NCBI GenBank assembly: GCA_019057865.1 | Contig: JAHLWP010000011.1 | Location: 32,674-96,673, forward strand | DNA length: 64,000 nt | Reading direction: 5' to 3' | Origin: Promethearchaeota archaeon | GTDB taxonomy: Archaea > Asgardarchaeota > Lokiarchaeia > Sigyniarchaeales > SOKP01 | In this document: positions 47,373 through 56,546 of the stretch, piece by piece | How positions within the stretch are numbered: position 1 is the stretch's first letter | How the letters are laid out: the number at the start of each line of letters is the position of its first letter | Notes under the pieces: model-generated | What the model was told of the DNA's origin: nothing | What the model saw: only the letters and a program-made list of their open reading frames with translations | The model's database searches: none | Translations under genes and position numbers: made by a program

Positions 47373-48526
47373 GTAAAATTAAAATTGCTATTGTTGGAAT
47401 TGGTAATTGTGCTAGTTCTTTAATTCAGGGTATAGAATACTATAAAAGTAAAAATCAAGACAATTGCATTGGTTTGATGCATTGGGATATTGGGGGTTAT
47501 AAGCCAGGAGATATTGAGGTTGTTGCTGCATTTGATACAGATCAAAGAAAAGTGGGAAAGGATATTGCAGAAGCCATTTTTCAACCTCCAAATTGCACTA
47601 AGATATTTTTTACAGAAATTCCAAATACCAACGTTATTGTCAAAATGGGAAGAATATTAGATAGCTATGCTGAACATATGAAAAATCATGATGAAAAGTA
47701 TGCTTTCGTTTTATCTACTCAAAAAGAATCTACAAAGAAAGAAATAGTTCAAGAACTTAAAAAATCTAAAACAGATATGTTAATAAATTATCTCCCTGTT
47801 GGTTCTGAAAAAGCTGCAAAATTTTATGCTGAGTGTGCTTTAGAAGCAGAAGTTGGTTTTATAAATTGTATTCCTGTCTTCATTGCTAGTGATCCTAAGT
47901 GGAGCATCAAATTCAAAAAGAAAGGAATCCCAATAATTGGGGATGATATCAAATCTCAGATAGGAGCTACTGTAATTCATCGAGTTTTGACTAATCTTTT
48001 CAAAAAGAGAGGAGTAAAACTAATGCGAACATATCAACTCAATACAGGAGGAAATACAGACTTTCTTAACATGCTTGATAGAAGTAGATTAATCTCCAAA
48101 AAAGTATCTAAAACTGAGGCTGTTCAATCACAAACAGCAGATCGTTTAAGTAATGAAAATATTCATATAGGACCAAGTGATTGGGTTCCTTGGCAAAAAG
48201 ATAATAAAGTCTGTTTCATCAGAATGGAAGGGAATATTTTTGGAGATATTCCCATCAACCTCGAACTACGCCTTTCAGTTGAGGACTCACCAAATTCTGC
48301 AGGTATTGTAATAGATGCTATAAGATGTTGTAAATTAGCCCTTGATAGAAATGAAGGTGGTGTTTTATATTCTCCTTCTGCATACTTTACAAAACACCCT
48401 CCAATTCAATACACCGATGATGAGGCATATCGTTTAACAGAAGAGTTTATCAGTGAAACCATGGATATCGCCAAACCGTTGCTTAAAGAAAAGGTTAGAT
48501 CTAATGAACAAGAGATCAATAATTAA
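47369..48526 (+). CDS. ino1: myo-Inositol-3-phosphate synthase
   Basis: 385 residues. NAD-binding IKIAIVGIGNCASSLIQGIE, VVAAFDTDQRKVGK, FINCIPVFIASDP, GDDIKSQIGATVIHR and TYQLNTGGNTDFLN match archaeal and actinobacterial MIPS. It converts glucose-6-phosphate to inositol-3-phosphate. A 4-base ATGA overlap with the CDP-alcohol transferase gene shows tight coupling, so the operon makes an inositol phosphodiester product. No inositol monophosphatase is in the operon. Confidence 0.95.
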   Translation: MSKIKIAIVGIGNCASSLIQGIEYYKSKNQDNCIGLMHWDIGGYKPGDIEVVAAFDTDQRKVGKDIAEAIFQPPNCTKIFFTEIPNTNVIVKMGRILDSYAEHMKNHDEKYAFVLSTQKESTKKEIVQELKKSKTDMLINYLPVGSEKAAKFYAECALEAEVGFINCIPVFIASDPKWSIKFKKKGIPIIGDDIKSQIGATVIHRVLTNLFKKRGVKLMRTYQLNTGGNTDFLNMLDRSRLISKKVSKTEAVQSQTADRLSNENIHIGPSDWVPWQKDNKVCFIRMEGNIFGDIPINLELRLSVEDSPNSAGIVIDAIRCCKLALDRNEGGVLYSPSAYFTKHPPIQYTDDEAYRLTEEFISETMDIAKPLLKEKVRSNEQEINN

Positions 48527-48718
48527 TAAAACATAAATTAAATTTTTTTCTAATTTATTACTTTTTTTTATTGTAATACGAAATCCTTTCATGAAAATTC
48601 TATTTTAATTGATTCATAATTAAGATTATAAGAGATCTAATTCCATATATTAAATAGATCTCTAAATTATTTATATAAAAATAGATTTTAAAGAGATATA
48701 CATCAAATACCGATTCAA

Positions 48719-50710
48719 ATGGATGAAAGCCCTTATATCAAGTACAAAAATATTCATGTGATACCTACTTTTCATTCGCGAATTGAATTCGCTAAGTTAG
48801 CACGTACTGCCTTATTTAAAGTATTTCCTGATGTTATTGCTGTAGAATTGCCTAATAATATACGAGATGAGATAATAGAAGCTATTGAGAGGTTACCGTT
48901 TTTATCATTGATTGGATATGCGGATACATTGAATCCAAAAAAATTGAATTTTATTCCAATAGATCCTGGCGATTCTATTATAGAAGGAATACGTTTAGGA
49001 CTTGAACATAATATCCCAGTTGATTTTATTGATCTTTCTGTTAAGGATTATGATCCTCCAAATATTATGCTTCCAGATGATTATTCTATAAATCGAGTTG
49101 GTTTAATTGAATTTTATAAAAAAATTTCGGAATATTTTGAGAAAGATTTCAAAAAAAGGAAAAAAAAAATACGAAATGAAGTAAATTTAGAAGATTTTCT
49201 TAAAAATCAGGGTGATCCCGAAAAAATTTTTGATTTTCTTGAAAAGGATATCCTAAGAGAAAAATATATAGCTGCTCATCTTTTAAAGATGATGCCCCTA
49301 TATCATAGGATCTTATTTATAGTAGGAATGGCTCATTGGGAAAATGTTAAATATTATTTAGAAAATCCACAAAATATTAAAGATGTTGAGCTAAACCTTA
49401 TACCTCATAAATATATAAAATTATATAATATAAAGAGTTCAGATTCGAGATTTTTGCTTAGAGAAATCCCTTATCATACTTATCAATGGCTGAAATTCAG
49501 AAAAAAATATTCTAAGGATGTGTTAAATACAATAGAAACACCTAATGAATTATACAAGGTATTAGATTCATATAATAAACTGGATCACATAAAAAATATA
49601 TTCCTAAAAGCTAAATATGCTTATGAAGAAGAATTCAAAGAATTTGTAGACCTCCATAAATTGAAAACGCTTTTCCAATATTCAAGAAATCTCTCTCTTA
49701 CAGAATATAGGCTGTTACCAAATTTATATCAGTTATTAATATCTTCAAAAAATATTGTTGATGACGATTATGCATGGAAAGTAATGGAAAAAGCCACAAA
49801 ATATCCTTATGATGATGAGAGCGATAAGTATGAAACTCTTAAGCTCCGTGTTGAAGGGGGATATGACCCTAATGGAAAATATATAAAATTAAGACGACAT
49901 TATCCCTATAATTATGAAAAAGAAAGAGAGGTTCCTCTTAAGAAAAAGCCACAAGAAAAATATCCTGGAGAATGGAAAGATAAATGGGAAGAGGGTAAAT
50001 GGGAAACAGTATCATGGCCTCCAGAAGATATCATCGAGGAAGATTATTTTGCTTTCATTCGAAAAAAAGCAATTAAGAATTTAAAAAATCAAAGAATCAA
50101 AATTGAAGAATTCAAGTCAAGTTTAATGGACGGAATTGCGATAAAAGAAACGATAAGAAATTGGGCATTTAAGAAAAAAATCTATGTGCAAAACATACAA
50201 CAAATTCAAGGTAAAATTGATACAATCGTAGTGATATTTGATAAAGATAATGGAGAAACAGAAAAATATCCTTATAAGTTAACCTGGTGGGCAGAACATG
50301 ATAGAGAAAGCGACATGGCATTTTATGCTACAAACCCAGGTGAATATATTATTGGTCCAGGTATAACTCATGTTGAAATTGGAGGGTTATTATCTATTTT
50401 TCCTGCTAGATTTTTAAGATCAATTTTTAGCCCATACATGGATTTTGAGTTTAGAGATGTAAAAAATAAGGCAGAAAAGCTCTTAAAGGCAGCTATCCTT
50501 TATTCGAAGGAACGATACATAGCTTATATAGCATCGGAACCACCTCGAAATTACTTTTATTCACTTGCAGGCGTTAAAAATCGTGAGTTGGTTTATATCC
50601 CTCTCGATAATTTCAGTAAAGAGTCCCTTAAAACTATAAAACATCTTCATATCCTCGCTGGAAGGGATAAAAGAGAAATAGCACACAATTACATTTTATT
50701 GAACAAATGA
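48719..50710 (+). CDS. TraB-like N-terminal domain protein with large C-terminal region
   Basis: 663 residues. The first ~230 resemble the TraB/GumN/ChaN-like fold: IHVIPTFHSRIEFAKLAR at the start, DVIAVELPNNIRDEI (Glu after the strand) and ILFIVGMAHWENVKYY (Gly-x-x-His). The rest is not recognised: helical linker, Trp-rich section (KDKWEEGKWETVSWPPE), then DTIVVIFDKDN and GPGITHVEIGG. Cytosolic by composition. TraB-family roles range from protease to mitochondrial regulator and are mostly unknown. Monocistronic with TATA-like TTTATATAAAA ~50 bases upstream. Confidence 0.5.
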   Translation: MDESPYIKYKNIHVIPTFHSRIEFAKLARTALFKVFPDVIAVELPNNIRDEIIEAIERLPFLSLIGYADTLNPKKLNFIPIDPGDSIIEGIRLGLEHNIPVDFIDLSVKDYDPPNIMLPDDYSINRVGLIEFYKKISEYFEKDFKKRKKKIRNEVNLEDFLKNQGDPEKIFDFLEKDILREKYIAAHLLKMMPLYHRILFIVGMAHWENVKYYLENPQNIKDVELNLIPHKYIKLYNIKSSDSRFLLREIPYHTYQWLKFRKKYSKDVLNTIETPNELYKVLDSYNKLDHIKNIFLKAKYAYEEEFKEFVDLHKLKTLFQYSRNLSLTEYRLLPNLYQLLISSKNIVDDDYAWKVMEKATKYPYDDESDKYETLKLRVEGGYDPNGKYIKLRRHYPYNYEKEREVPLKKKPQEKYPGEWKDKWEEGKWETVSWPPEDIIEEDYFAFIRKKAIKNLKNQRIKIEEFKSSLMDGIAIKETIRNWAFKKKIYVQNIQQIQGKIDTIVVIFDKDNGETEKYPYKLTWWAEHDRESDMAFYATNPGEYIIGPGITHVEIGGLLSIFPARFLRSIFSPYMDFEFRDVKNKAEKLLKAAILYSKERYIAYIASEPPRNYFYSLAGVKNRELVYIPLDNFSKESLKTIKHLHILAGRDKREIAHNYILLNK

Positions 50711-50975
50711 AAAAAGAAATTAAATAAAAATAAGTATTTTATAGATATAAAAAAAATTTATGGTTGAAAAAGATCAAGATCATGGGGCATATTTTGCTAA
50801 ATCATGAAACTTCCATTAGATGTTTATCTTTTATTTCTTGATGAAGGCGCCAAATTCAATTTTGGATTTGCAAGTATAAGGATATTAAAACGATTAGTGA
50901 ATCCAAAATGAACGATAAATTTAAATACTTTGTATTGATTGAGAACTATGGCATCTTAATATCAAAATTTTAGAA

Positions 50976-51816
50976 GTGAGGCAAATAATAACCATTCTTA
51001 AAAATCCCAATCAATCTGAAATTGAACATGCAATTGAGTTCAATGCATATGAAGCCATGAAGGCTATGTGTACTATCGATCTCGAAGATATCGAATATGA
51101 AGAGACTGATGAATTCATCAGATACTCGACGGGGATCCCATTTTTTTTAGTTAATGGGGTGGTAGATAGTCACATTCCCTCAGAAGTTGCCATTAAAAAG
51201 ATAAAGGAAAACATCACTTTTTTTGAAAAGAGACAAGTTCCCTTTCTTTGGATGATTGGCCCATCAAGTAGTCCTAAAAATATGGGAGAGTTATTAATCA
51301 AAAGTGGGTTCGTCCTTGACAAACAGCCAGGGATGGCTTACAACCTAAAAATTTTGGGTGCAGAAAGGGAACTTTTAAACAAGGTAGAGATAATAAAGGT
51401 TGAAAATGTTGAAACTTTAAAAGTATGGAATGACATTGTTTTAACTGGTTTTGCATTTCCAAAAGAACTTCTATCTGATTTTTTTTTACAATGCTTTCTC
51501 ATTTATGGTTTTGAACGATACGCCCTCTGCAAGTGCATTCTTAGCATATTATGATGGAAATCCTGTTGCCTCTTCATTAGTATTTTATGAAGCAGGTGTT
51601 GCAGGTATTTATAGTGTTACTACATTAGAAGAAGCACGTGGTAAAGGGATTGGTACTGCGATAACTCTTGCTCCACTAAACGAGGCTAAGAAATTAGGAT
51701 ATGAGATTGCAATTCTTCAATCATCTGATATGGCTTTAAATATGTATAAACACATGGGTTTTAAGGAATACTGCAAAATTGAATGGTTTGTATGGCAACC
51801 CGGTTCAAAAGAATAA
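50976..51816 (+). pseudogene. GNAT N-acetyltransferase gene interrupted by a frameshift
   Basis: The first frame runs from GTG at 50976 (MRQIITIL) to about 51480 (AFPKELLSDFF). It then enters a 9-T tract (51479-51487). The continuation is in another frame: YNAFSFMVLNDTPSASAF, then YYDGNPVASSLVFYEAG, EARGKGIGTAITLAPL (acetyl-CoA loop, Q/R-x-x-G-x-G/A) and MYKHMGFKEYC to 51816. Joined, this is a complete ~280-residue GNAT protein. A homopolymer sequencing error is as likely as a true mutation. Confidence 0.72.
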
Positions 51817-52168
51817 GTTAGATAAAAAATATTTGCCAATTAATAGAAAACGCATGGAGTCGTTATCCTGACCAAAGATTGGGCCAATTTCTAATCAATC
51901 TTGTTTTTGGAAGTTAAAACTGTAAATTAAAATGAAATAAAATAAAATATTAAATTATAAAATATACTTTAGAAACAGATTTTAATACATAAAATTACTT
52001 ATTCTAATTCAGAAACTAGTGAATTTTTAAATTTATTAATACATCTTTAGATGTATTTCAGGAAAAAAAGACAATATATCAAAGTTTCTAAGAGAATTAT
52101 ACTAGATTTTCATAAAAAATTGAAATATAATAGAAAAAACTGAAAATAGAGAAATAAAATAAAATTAA
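51817..52168. other. Convergent intergenic region with a hairpin
   Basis: About 350 AT-rich bases between the converging GNAT and radical SAM genes. A perfect 8-bp hairpin (AATACATC at 52038-52045, loop TTTA, GATGTATT at 52050-52057) lies here and may help terminate transcription. Nothing else stands out. Confidence 0.4.
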
Positions 52169-53899
52169 TTATTCTTTAACGGTTTCTAAAAGCTCCTCTA
52201 TTTCGGCTTGAATTACTTCGGGATTCTTTGCCTGTTCACCTTGAATCGCAAGTGCCTTCTCTATACGCTCTCGATGGATGGTGTTCATGGCACAAAATGG
52301 AATCTCTAAGACCTTGCTATTATCCGATGGATCTATCACGCCGTAATGGACTAAGCATCTTTTCATTCGCTCCAAATCGAAATTGTAAGCGTCTTGGAAG
52401 TGCATGGCTGAGATCATAAGATTACGGCTGTGCAAAAAGTTTGCCGCTGAATTGTAGTTAGGAGACGCAACTAGGCGGACGAATCCTTGAAGAGTTTTAC
52501 TTGTTAGAATTTTTTCAGGGTTTTTTATAAATTTTAATGCCCCACCAAAGTAATATGCTTTCATCATTTGCCTGTACCCTAGATTTGTTATTTCATCAAC
52601 GAATTTACCTATGGTACTTGCAATTGCTCCGAAATCCTCTAAGTTAATACCCTTCAAGAAACCTGTGGGTTTAGGAATTTCTTTACCTTGAACCATGTCA
52701 TAGACTTTATTAGACCATTTAATTAATCCTTCTGTATCGAAATATTTTTCGATTTGGTCCCATTCACCTTTCTCATTTACAATGCATATAGTACAAAAAC
52801 CACAATCATGATGGCTCGTCATACCAAAGTCAGGCTGGTTATCAAACCACGCTAATAGTCTCGTCATTTTAGCTGTGGTTGCGATTGGGTAGAATTTGCC
52901 TAATGCGTTATTTGTACATTCATTTATGGCATCTTTTAAATCAGAGGTAGTATATCGTATATCCATCAATTCTTCAAAACTAATACGACCACATAGAGCA
53001 ACTGGTTGAAATATTACTCCTGATATAACATCAGTATTGTCTTTAGCATAATTCATAATATTACCAATCTGGTGGTCGTTAACACCTTTGGCAATTACAG
53101 GAACTAGCATAACACCAAAAAATCCAATTTTTCGACAATTTTCAATAACTCTTTTCTTCAATGGCCATAAATTAACACCTCTGATTTTTATCCAAGCCTC
53201 TGGATCATCGGTTGCATCAAATTGGAGATAAATGGCATTCATTCCAGCATCCTTACATTTTTGAAGAAAATCAATAGATTTTGCGAATCTTATACCATTT
53301 GTAGTGACCATTATTTCAGTAAATCCTAATTCTTTCCCTTTACGAATGATGTCAGGTAGATCATCTCTTATTGTTGGTTCTCCACCAGATATTTGGAACA
53401 TGACAGGAGGGACAGGTTTCATGGATCTAAAGTGTTCCATGATCTGAACTACTTGATCATACGTAGGTTGCACTATATATCCTTTAGCACTTGCATTTGC
53501 GAAACAAATAGGGCAAGTTAAATTACAGCGATTAGTTATATCTATAAGACAGATATTTGGAGCACTTAGGTGATTATCACATAGTCCACAATCATAAGGG
53601 CAACCCTTTTTTATTTCTTTAATCCCTGAGGATATATATTCTGGCTTAGTAGAGTTATTTACAGTAGAACCAATATCATCTGTAAATGACATTTGCCATT
53701 TATAATCTTCTGGGTGAATTGAGAGCTTATCTTTGAAATCTCCATGATCTTCGCATGTTTTTCGCATCATCACCCAATTAGTTTCTGAATCAACATAAAT
53801 CTCGGCTGGAATTGGTTGTAAACATTCTGGACATAAGCTAGTAGTTGTTCGAATAATTTCTTCTTCTCTTTGAACTTCTTGAGTTAATCCTTCAGTCAT
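52169..53899 (-). CDS. Radical SAM enzyme of the tetraether synthase (Tes/MJ0619) type
   Basis: 576 residues from ATG at 53899. An N-terminal rubredoxin-like module has CPECLQPIPAEI and TCEDHGDF. A cluster-binding CPYDCGLCDNH precedes the radical SAM motif TNRCNLTCPICFANA (CxxxCxxC); FQISGGEPTIRDDLP is the SAM GGE region; a further CGFCTIC lies later. This arrangement matches the archaeal Tes family, which joins the phytanyl chains of archaeol into tetraether lipids at the membrane. Some paralogues may act on other substrates. Cytosolic/peripheral. Confidence 0.78.
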   Translation of the reverse strand: MTEGLTQEVQREEEIIRTTTSLCPECLQPIPAEIYVDSETNWVMMRKTCEDHGDFKDKLSIHPEDYKWQMSFTDDIGSTVNNSTKPEYISSGIKEIKKGCPYDCGLCDNHLSAPNICLIDITNRCNLTCPICFANASAKGYIVQPTYDQVVQIMEHFRSMKPVPPVMFQISGGEPTIRDDLPDIIRKGKELGFTEIMVTTNGIRFAKSIDFLQKCKDAGMNAIYLQFDATDDPEAWIKIRGVNLWPLKKRVIENCRKIGFFGVMLVPVIAKGVNDHQIGNIMNYAKDNTDVISGVIFQPVALCGRISFEELMDIRYTTSDLKDAINECTNNALGKFYPIATTAKMTRLLAWFDNQPDFGMTSHHDCGFCTICIVNEKGEWDQIEKYFDTEGLIKWSNKVYDMVQGKEIPKPTGFLKGINLEDFGAIASTIGKFVDEITNLGYRQMMKAYYFGGALKFIKNPEKILTSKTLQGFVRLVASPNYNSAANFLHSRNLMISAMHFQDAYNFDLERMKRCLVHYGVIDPSDNSKVLEIPFCAMNTIHRERIEKALAIQGEQAKNPEVIQAEIEELLETVKE

Positions 53900-54065
53900 A
53901 AGAATCAAAACACTTGATTTAATTTAGTTAAATGATTAATTGTTTTAATAAATAACCCTTCAAGCTATTTAAGTATTTTAATAATCTCGATATTATTATC
54001 AATATTATTAAAAAATAGCTGAAATTTTATTAAAATGTTATTTAGATGTTTTAATTTTCACCTTT

Positions 54066-54075
54066 TTTAAATATT
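54066..54075 (+). promoter_or_regulatory. TATA box for the candidate RNA at 54096
   Basis: TTTAAATATT lies about 26 bases upstream of 54096, where the terminal helix of the candidate structured RNA begins. This is the archaeal TATA-to-start spacing and supports plus-strand transcription. No BRE is distinct. Confidence 0.5.
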
Positions 54076-54095
54076 ATCCTTTAGATTTAAAAGGT

Positions 54096-54213
54096 GACTC
54101 CTGCCAACAAGACCTAATACAAGGTCGAAAATAAAATAGGGGGAGGAGGGCGAAATCAGAGTGTAAAGATTTACACTACCAAAAGACAAAAATCCAGGGT
54201 GTAGGCAGGAGTC
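54096..54213 (+). ncRNA. Candidate structured non-coding RNA, 118 nt
   Basis: A GC-richer island in an AT-rich gap. Its ends form a perfect 10-bp helix: GACTCCTGCC (54096-54105) with GGCAGGAGTC (54204-54213). Inside are a GACC...GGTC hairpin (54111-54126, 8-nt loop) and a GTGTAA-AGAT-TTACAC hairpin (54161-54176), giving a closed multi-branch shape. A TATA box lies at the right distance upstream and a T-run (54218-54222) just after. No coding frame fits. It does not match 5S rRNA, SRP RNA, RNase P RNA or a tRNA that I can recognise. It lies ~200 bases beyond the start of the Tes-like gene, in the other direction. Confidence 0.65.
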
Positions 54214-54497
54214 ATGGATTTTTAATGAATTTTCTATCCTATTTTATTTTTAATATGATATTAGGAATTTAATTTTTATCTTATACTTACTATATGTTTT
54301 AGAGTTTATAAATTAAATCTATAGTCAATTAATAAGATCTACTTATTTAAATCATTAATTTTAAATTTTCTTAAAATTAAAAAGTAATAATAGATGTTTT
54401 AAATCAAGTAAAAAATTAGAGAAACTAAACTTTTGGAAGTTCTCGTTTTTATAGTAATTTCATTTTGAATTAGTGGAATAAAACTTTGTTGATTATT

Positions 54498-54884
54498 ATG
54501 GAAAACATGAAAAAGAAGCAAAAAGTTGGAAGACCTGAGCCAGAGTTCAAATTTGATATAGGGACTGTAGTATGTATCATTATAGGATTTGTCATATCCT
54601 GGATAAATATGTTAGTTATTTATGATTCAATGGAAATCTGGTCATATTTATCAATAATATTCACATCAATAATACCGGGAGTATTAATTGCAATAAAGAA
54701 TAGATATTGGGGTTATGGATATATATTTGGGTTCTCAGCAGCAGGCATACCCTTTTTGATTTTAATTGATCCTTTTATTGGAGGTTATACTTTTGTAACA
54801 GCGCTATTAATTTTTATAATATTATGGCTAATTTTTTGGAAAGCATGGCGCTCACTTTCTTCAATTAAGAAGACAAATTTGTAA
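54498..54884 (+). CDS. Small four-helix membrane protein
   Basis: 128 residues from ATG at 54498 (a TTG at 54486 would add four). A basic, proline-containing N-terminus (KKKQKVGRPEPEFKFD) precedes about four hydrophobic helices, and a basic tail (SIKKTNL) ends it. No family recognised. First protein gene after the candidate RNA; no evident operon partner. Confidence 0.55.
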   Translation: MENMKKKQKVGRPEPEFKFDIGTVVCIIIGFVISWINMLVIYDSMEIWSYLSIIFTSIIPGVLIAIKNRYWGYGYIFGFSAAGIPFLILIDPFIGGYTFVTALLIFIILWLIFWKAWRSLSSIKKTNL

Positions 54885-54902
54885 AAAAAGAAAATTTAAA
54901 AA

Positions 54903-55124
54903 TTAAATCAAAATTATCTGTTTACATTTTACACAATATTTCCCTTCATTTCTTGCTTCTTTAGCACATTTTAAACAATATTTTGTTTTACATTTAGGAC
55001 AAGAATAGATCTCTCCTTTTATATGACCTTTATGGAAGAGGCAGAAATTATCCATATTTTTAATTTGAATACTGGGGGGTAATACTGGGGGTGGTGGTAT
55101 TTTTTTATCACTCATAATATCCAC
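54903..55124 (-). CDS. Small zinc-binding protein with proline-rich N-terminus
   Basis: About 70-73 residues. The N-terminus is proline-rich (IPPPPVLPPSIQ). Then come cysteine/histidine pairs CLFHKGHIKGEIYSC, CPKCKTKYCLKCAKE and KYCVKCKQ, enough for two zinc sites in a B-box- or RING-like cross-brace. GTG at 55124 or ATG at 55115 may start it. Proline-rich plus zinc-binding suggests a protein-interaction adaptor; this is inference only. Confidence 0.6.
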   Translation of the reverse strand: MDIMSDKKIPPPPVLPPSIQIKNMDNFCLFHKGHIKGEIYSCPKCKTKYCLKCAKEARNEGKYCVKCKQIILI

Positions 55125-55246
55125 AATACTATATTTTTGTTTTAAATATGCTTCCTTTTAACAAATCCAATAACATTATAATGGTCATGTGTTAAACATT
55201 AACCACATTTTCTCATTAAACAATCTGATTTAGTGTAAAATAGTCT

Positions 55247-55705
55247 CTACAAAAATGGTATATCTTCTATTAAAACATTTATTACTTTTGCTACAGACAT
55301 GAATTTATTTTTAAGTGTTTCAACATTTAATTGTCCTGAATCTATTGTATCTCCAGTTAAATAAGTCTCATAAAAACATTTTTCCATCTCGTAGCATAAA
55401 CCGGTTGTGTGTAATATGTCTTTACTTAAATTAAGTTCATTTAACACATTGGAGATCCCTTTCACGAGATCTGGTGAGAATTCTTTCAATTTAATAAGAA
55501 TTTTTTTAATATTATTCTTTTTTGTAGGAAAACAGCTAATTTTAACAACATCTTCTCGTGAAATAAAAATTAGCAAATAATAGGGCAAACTTAAAATCTC
55601 TTCTTTAATTTCTGAAGGAAAAATACGGTTATTATTTAATTCTTCATTAGTAATAATCATACCTACAGAGATTTTGTTTTTCTCCTCGAATTGTTCTGCT
55701 ACCAT
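55247..55705 (-). CDS. Hypothetical protein, alpha/beta
   Basis: 152 residues from ATG at 55705 (MVAEQFEEKN). Alternating strands and helices (ISVGMIITNEELN, PYYLLIFISREDVVKISCFP, VAKVINVLIEDIPFL) suggest a small sensory or regulatory fold, perhaps longin-related, but no motif confirms this. It is divergent from the longin-like gene at 55964, with a shared ~260-base promoter region. Confidence 0.5.
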   Translation of the reverse strand: MVAEQFEEKNKISVGMIITNEELNNNRIFPSEIKEEILSLPYYLLIFISREDVVKISCFPTKKNNIKKILIKLKEFSPDLVKGISNVLNELNLSKDILHTTGLCYEMEKCFYETYLTGDTIDSGQLNVETLKNKFMSVAKVINVLIEDIPFL

Positions 55706-55963
55706 AATAATCAAAAATTTTGGAGTAATTAAAAGTAATTATTTAGTAAAAATATATATATGTTTCTATTTATAAACCTTTAGTTATAAACATTTAGTTA
55801 AAGACTAAGTTATAATCCAATTCTACCAAATATTAAACCTATATGAAAAGAAGATAATTTAGATATTACATTGATAACATTTGTATTTTATATTTAAGTC
55901 AATTTTTCAATATTTAACATCAAATTCTAAATAACAATTTACATCAAGTTTGAAGGAGGAATT

Positions 55964-56461
55964 ATGTATATAAGAGATAATGCACATCATAATGAAAAGC
56001 AATTTGGATTTGCATTAGAAAAGATAAGTAATAACAATTATGGGTTTCATGCTATTTACTTTGTTGATAGTTTTAGTGGCTCTCTTCTTTTAAGTAAAAG
56101 ATATACTGCTAAATCAAGTCTATTAAGTGATGATCTAATTAGTAATTTTTTAATTGCTCTCAATTTATTTATCAAAGAAATCAATGAAGATAATAATGAA
56201 GAAATTCAAGATATCAATTTTAGAGAGACGAGAATATTATACGAAAGAAGAGGGAGATTGATTGTTATTGCTATTACTAAAAAAACAAATCTTCAAATAG
56301 AAAGAGGTATTTTACGAGAAATTGTTGAAGATTTTTATATGAAATATAAGAATTATATAAATACCTTTAAAGGAATAATATCTCCAGCGCTTCTAAAATA
56401 CAAAGAAAAATTAGAAAGTATGAACTTGAACTCTTTATTTAAGTTAAAAATTAATTTTTAA
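55964..56461 (+). CDS. Longin-like domain protein
   Basis: 165 residues. The N-terminal strands (GFHAIYFVDSFSGSLLLSKR), a helix (LISNFLIALNLFIKEI), then ILYERRGRLIVIAITKK and a long C-terminal helix follow the longin pattern seen in many Asgard proteins and in SNARE/adaptor subunits. Excellent ribosome site AAGGAGGAATT before the ATG. It is divergent from the gene at 55247. A link to small GTPase control is inference. Confidence 0.55.
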   Translation: MYIRDNAHHNEKQFGFALEKISNNNYGFHAIYFVDSFSGSLLLSKRYTAKSSLLSDDLISNFLIALNLFIKEINEDNNEEIQDINFRETRILYERRGRLIVIAITKKTNLQIERGILREIVEDFYMKYKNYINTFKGIISPALLKYKEKLESMNLNSLFKLKINF

Positions 56462-56546
56462 TTTAATCTTATGGTTTCAATTAGATATTAAATTTTCTCT
56501 CTCAATTTATTATATTTAACTAAGCTAATTATTCGATTTAATTGTT

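Noticed and set aside
50804..50911. 35-codon open frame (MKLPLDVYLL...)
   Set aside because: No ribosome site at a useful distance, no known family; it may be chance in the gap before the GNAT gene.
52038..52057. Hairpin between convergent genes as a novel regulatory element
   Set aside because: An 8-bp AT-rich hairpin in a convergent gap is adequately explained as a possible terminator.
54096..54213. 5S rRNA or tRNA identity for the structured RNA
   Set aside because: Length is similar to 5S but the conserved 5S loops are missing, and no tRNA T-loop sequence is present.
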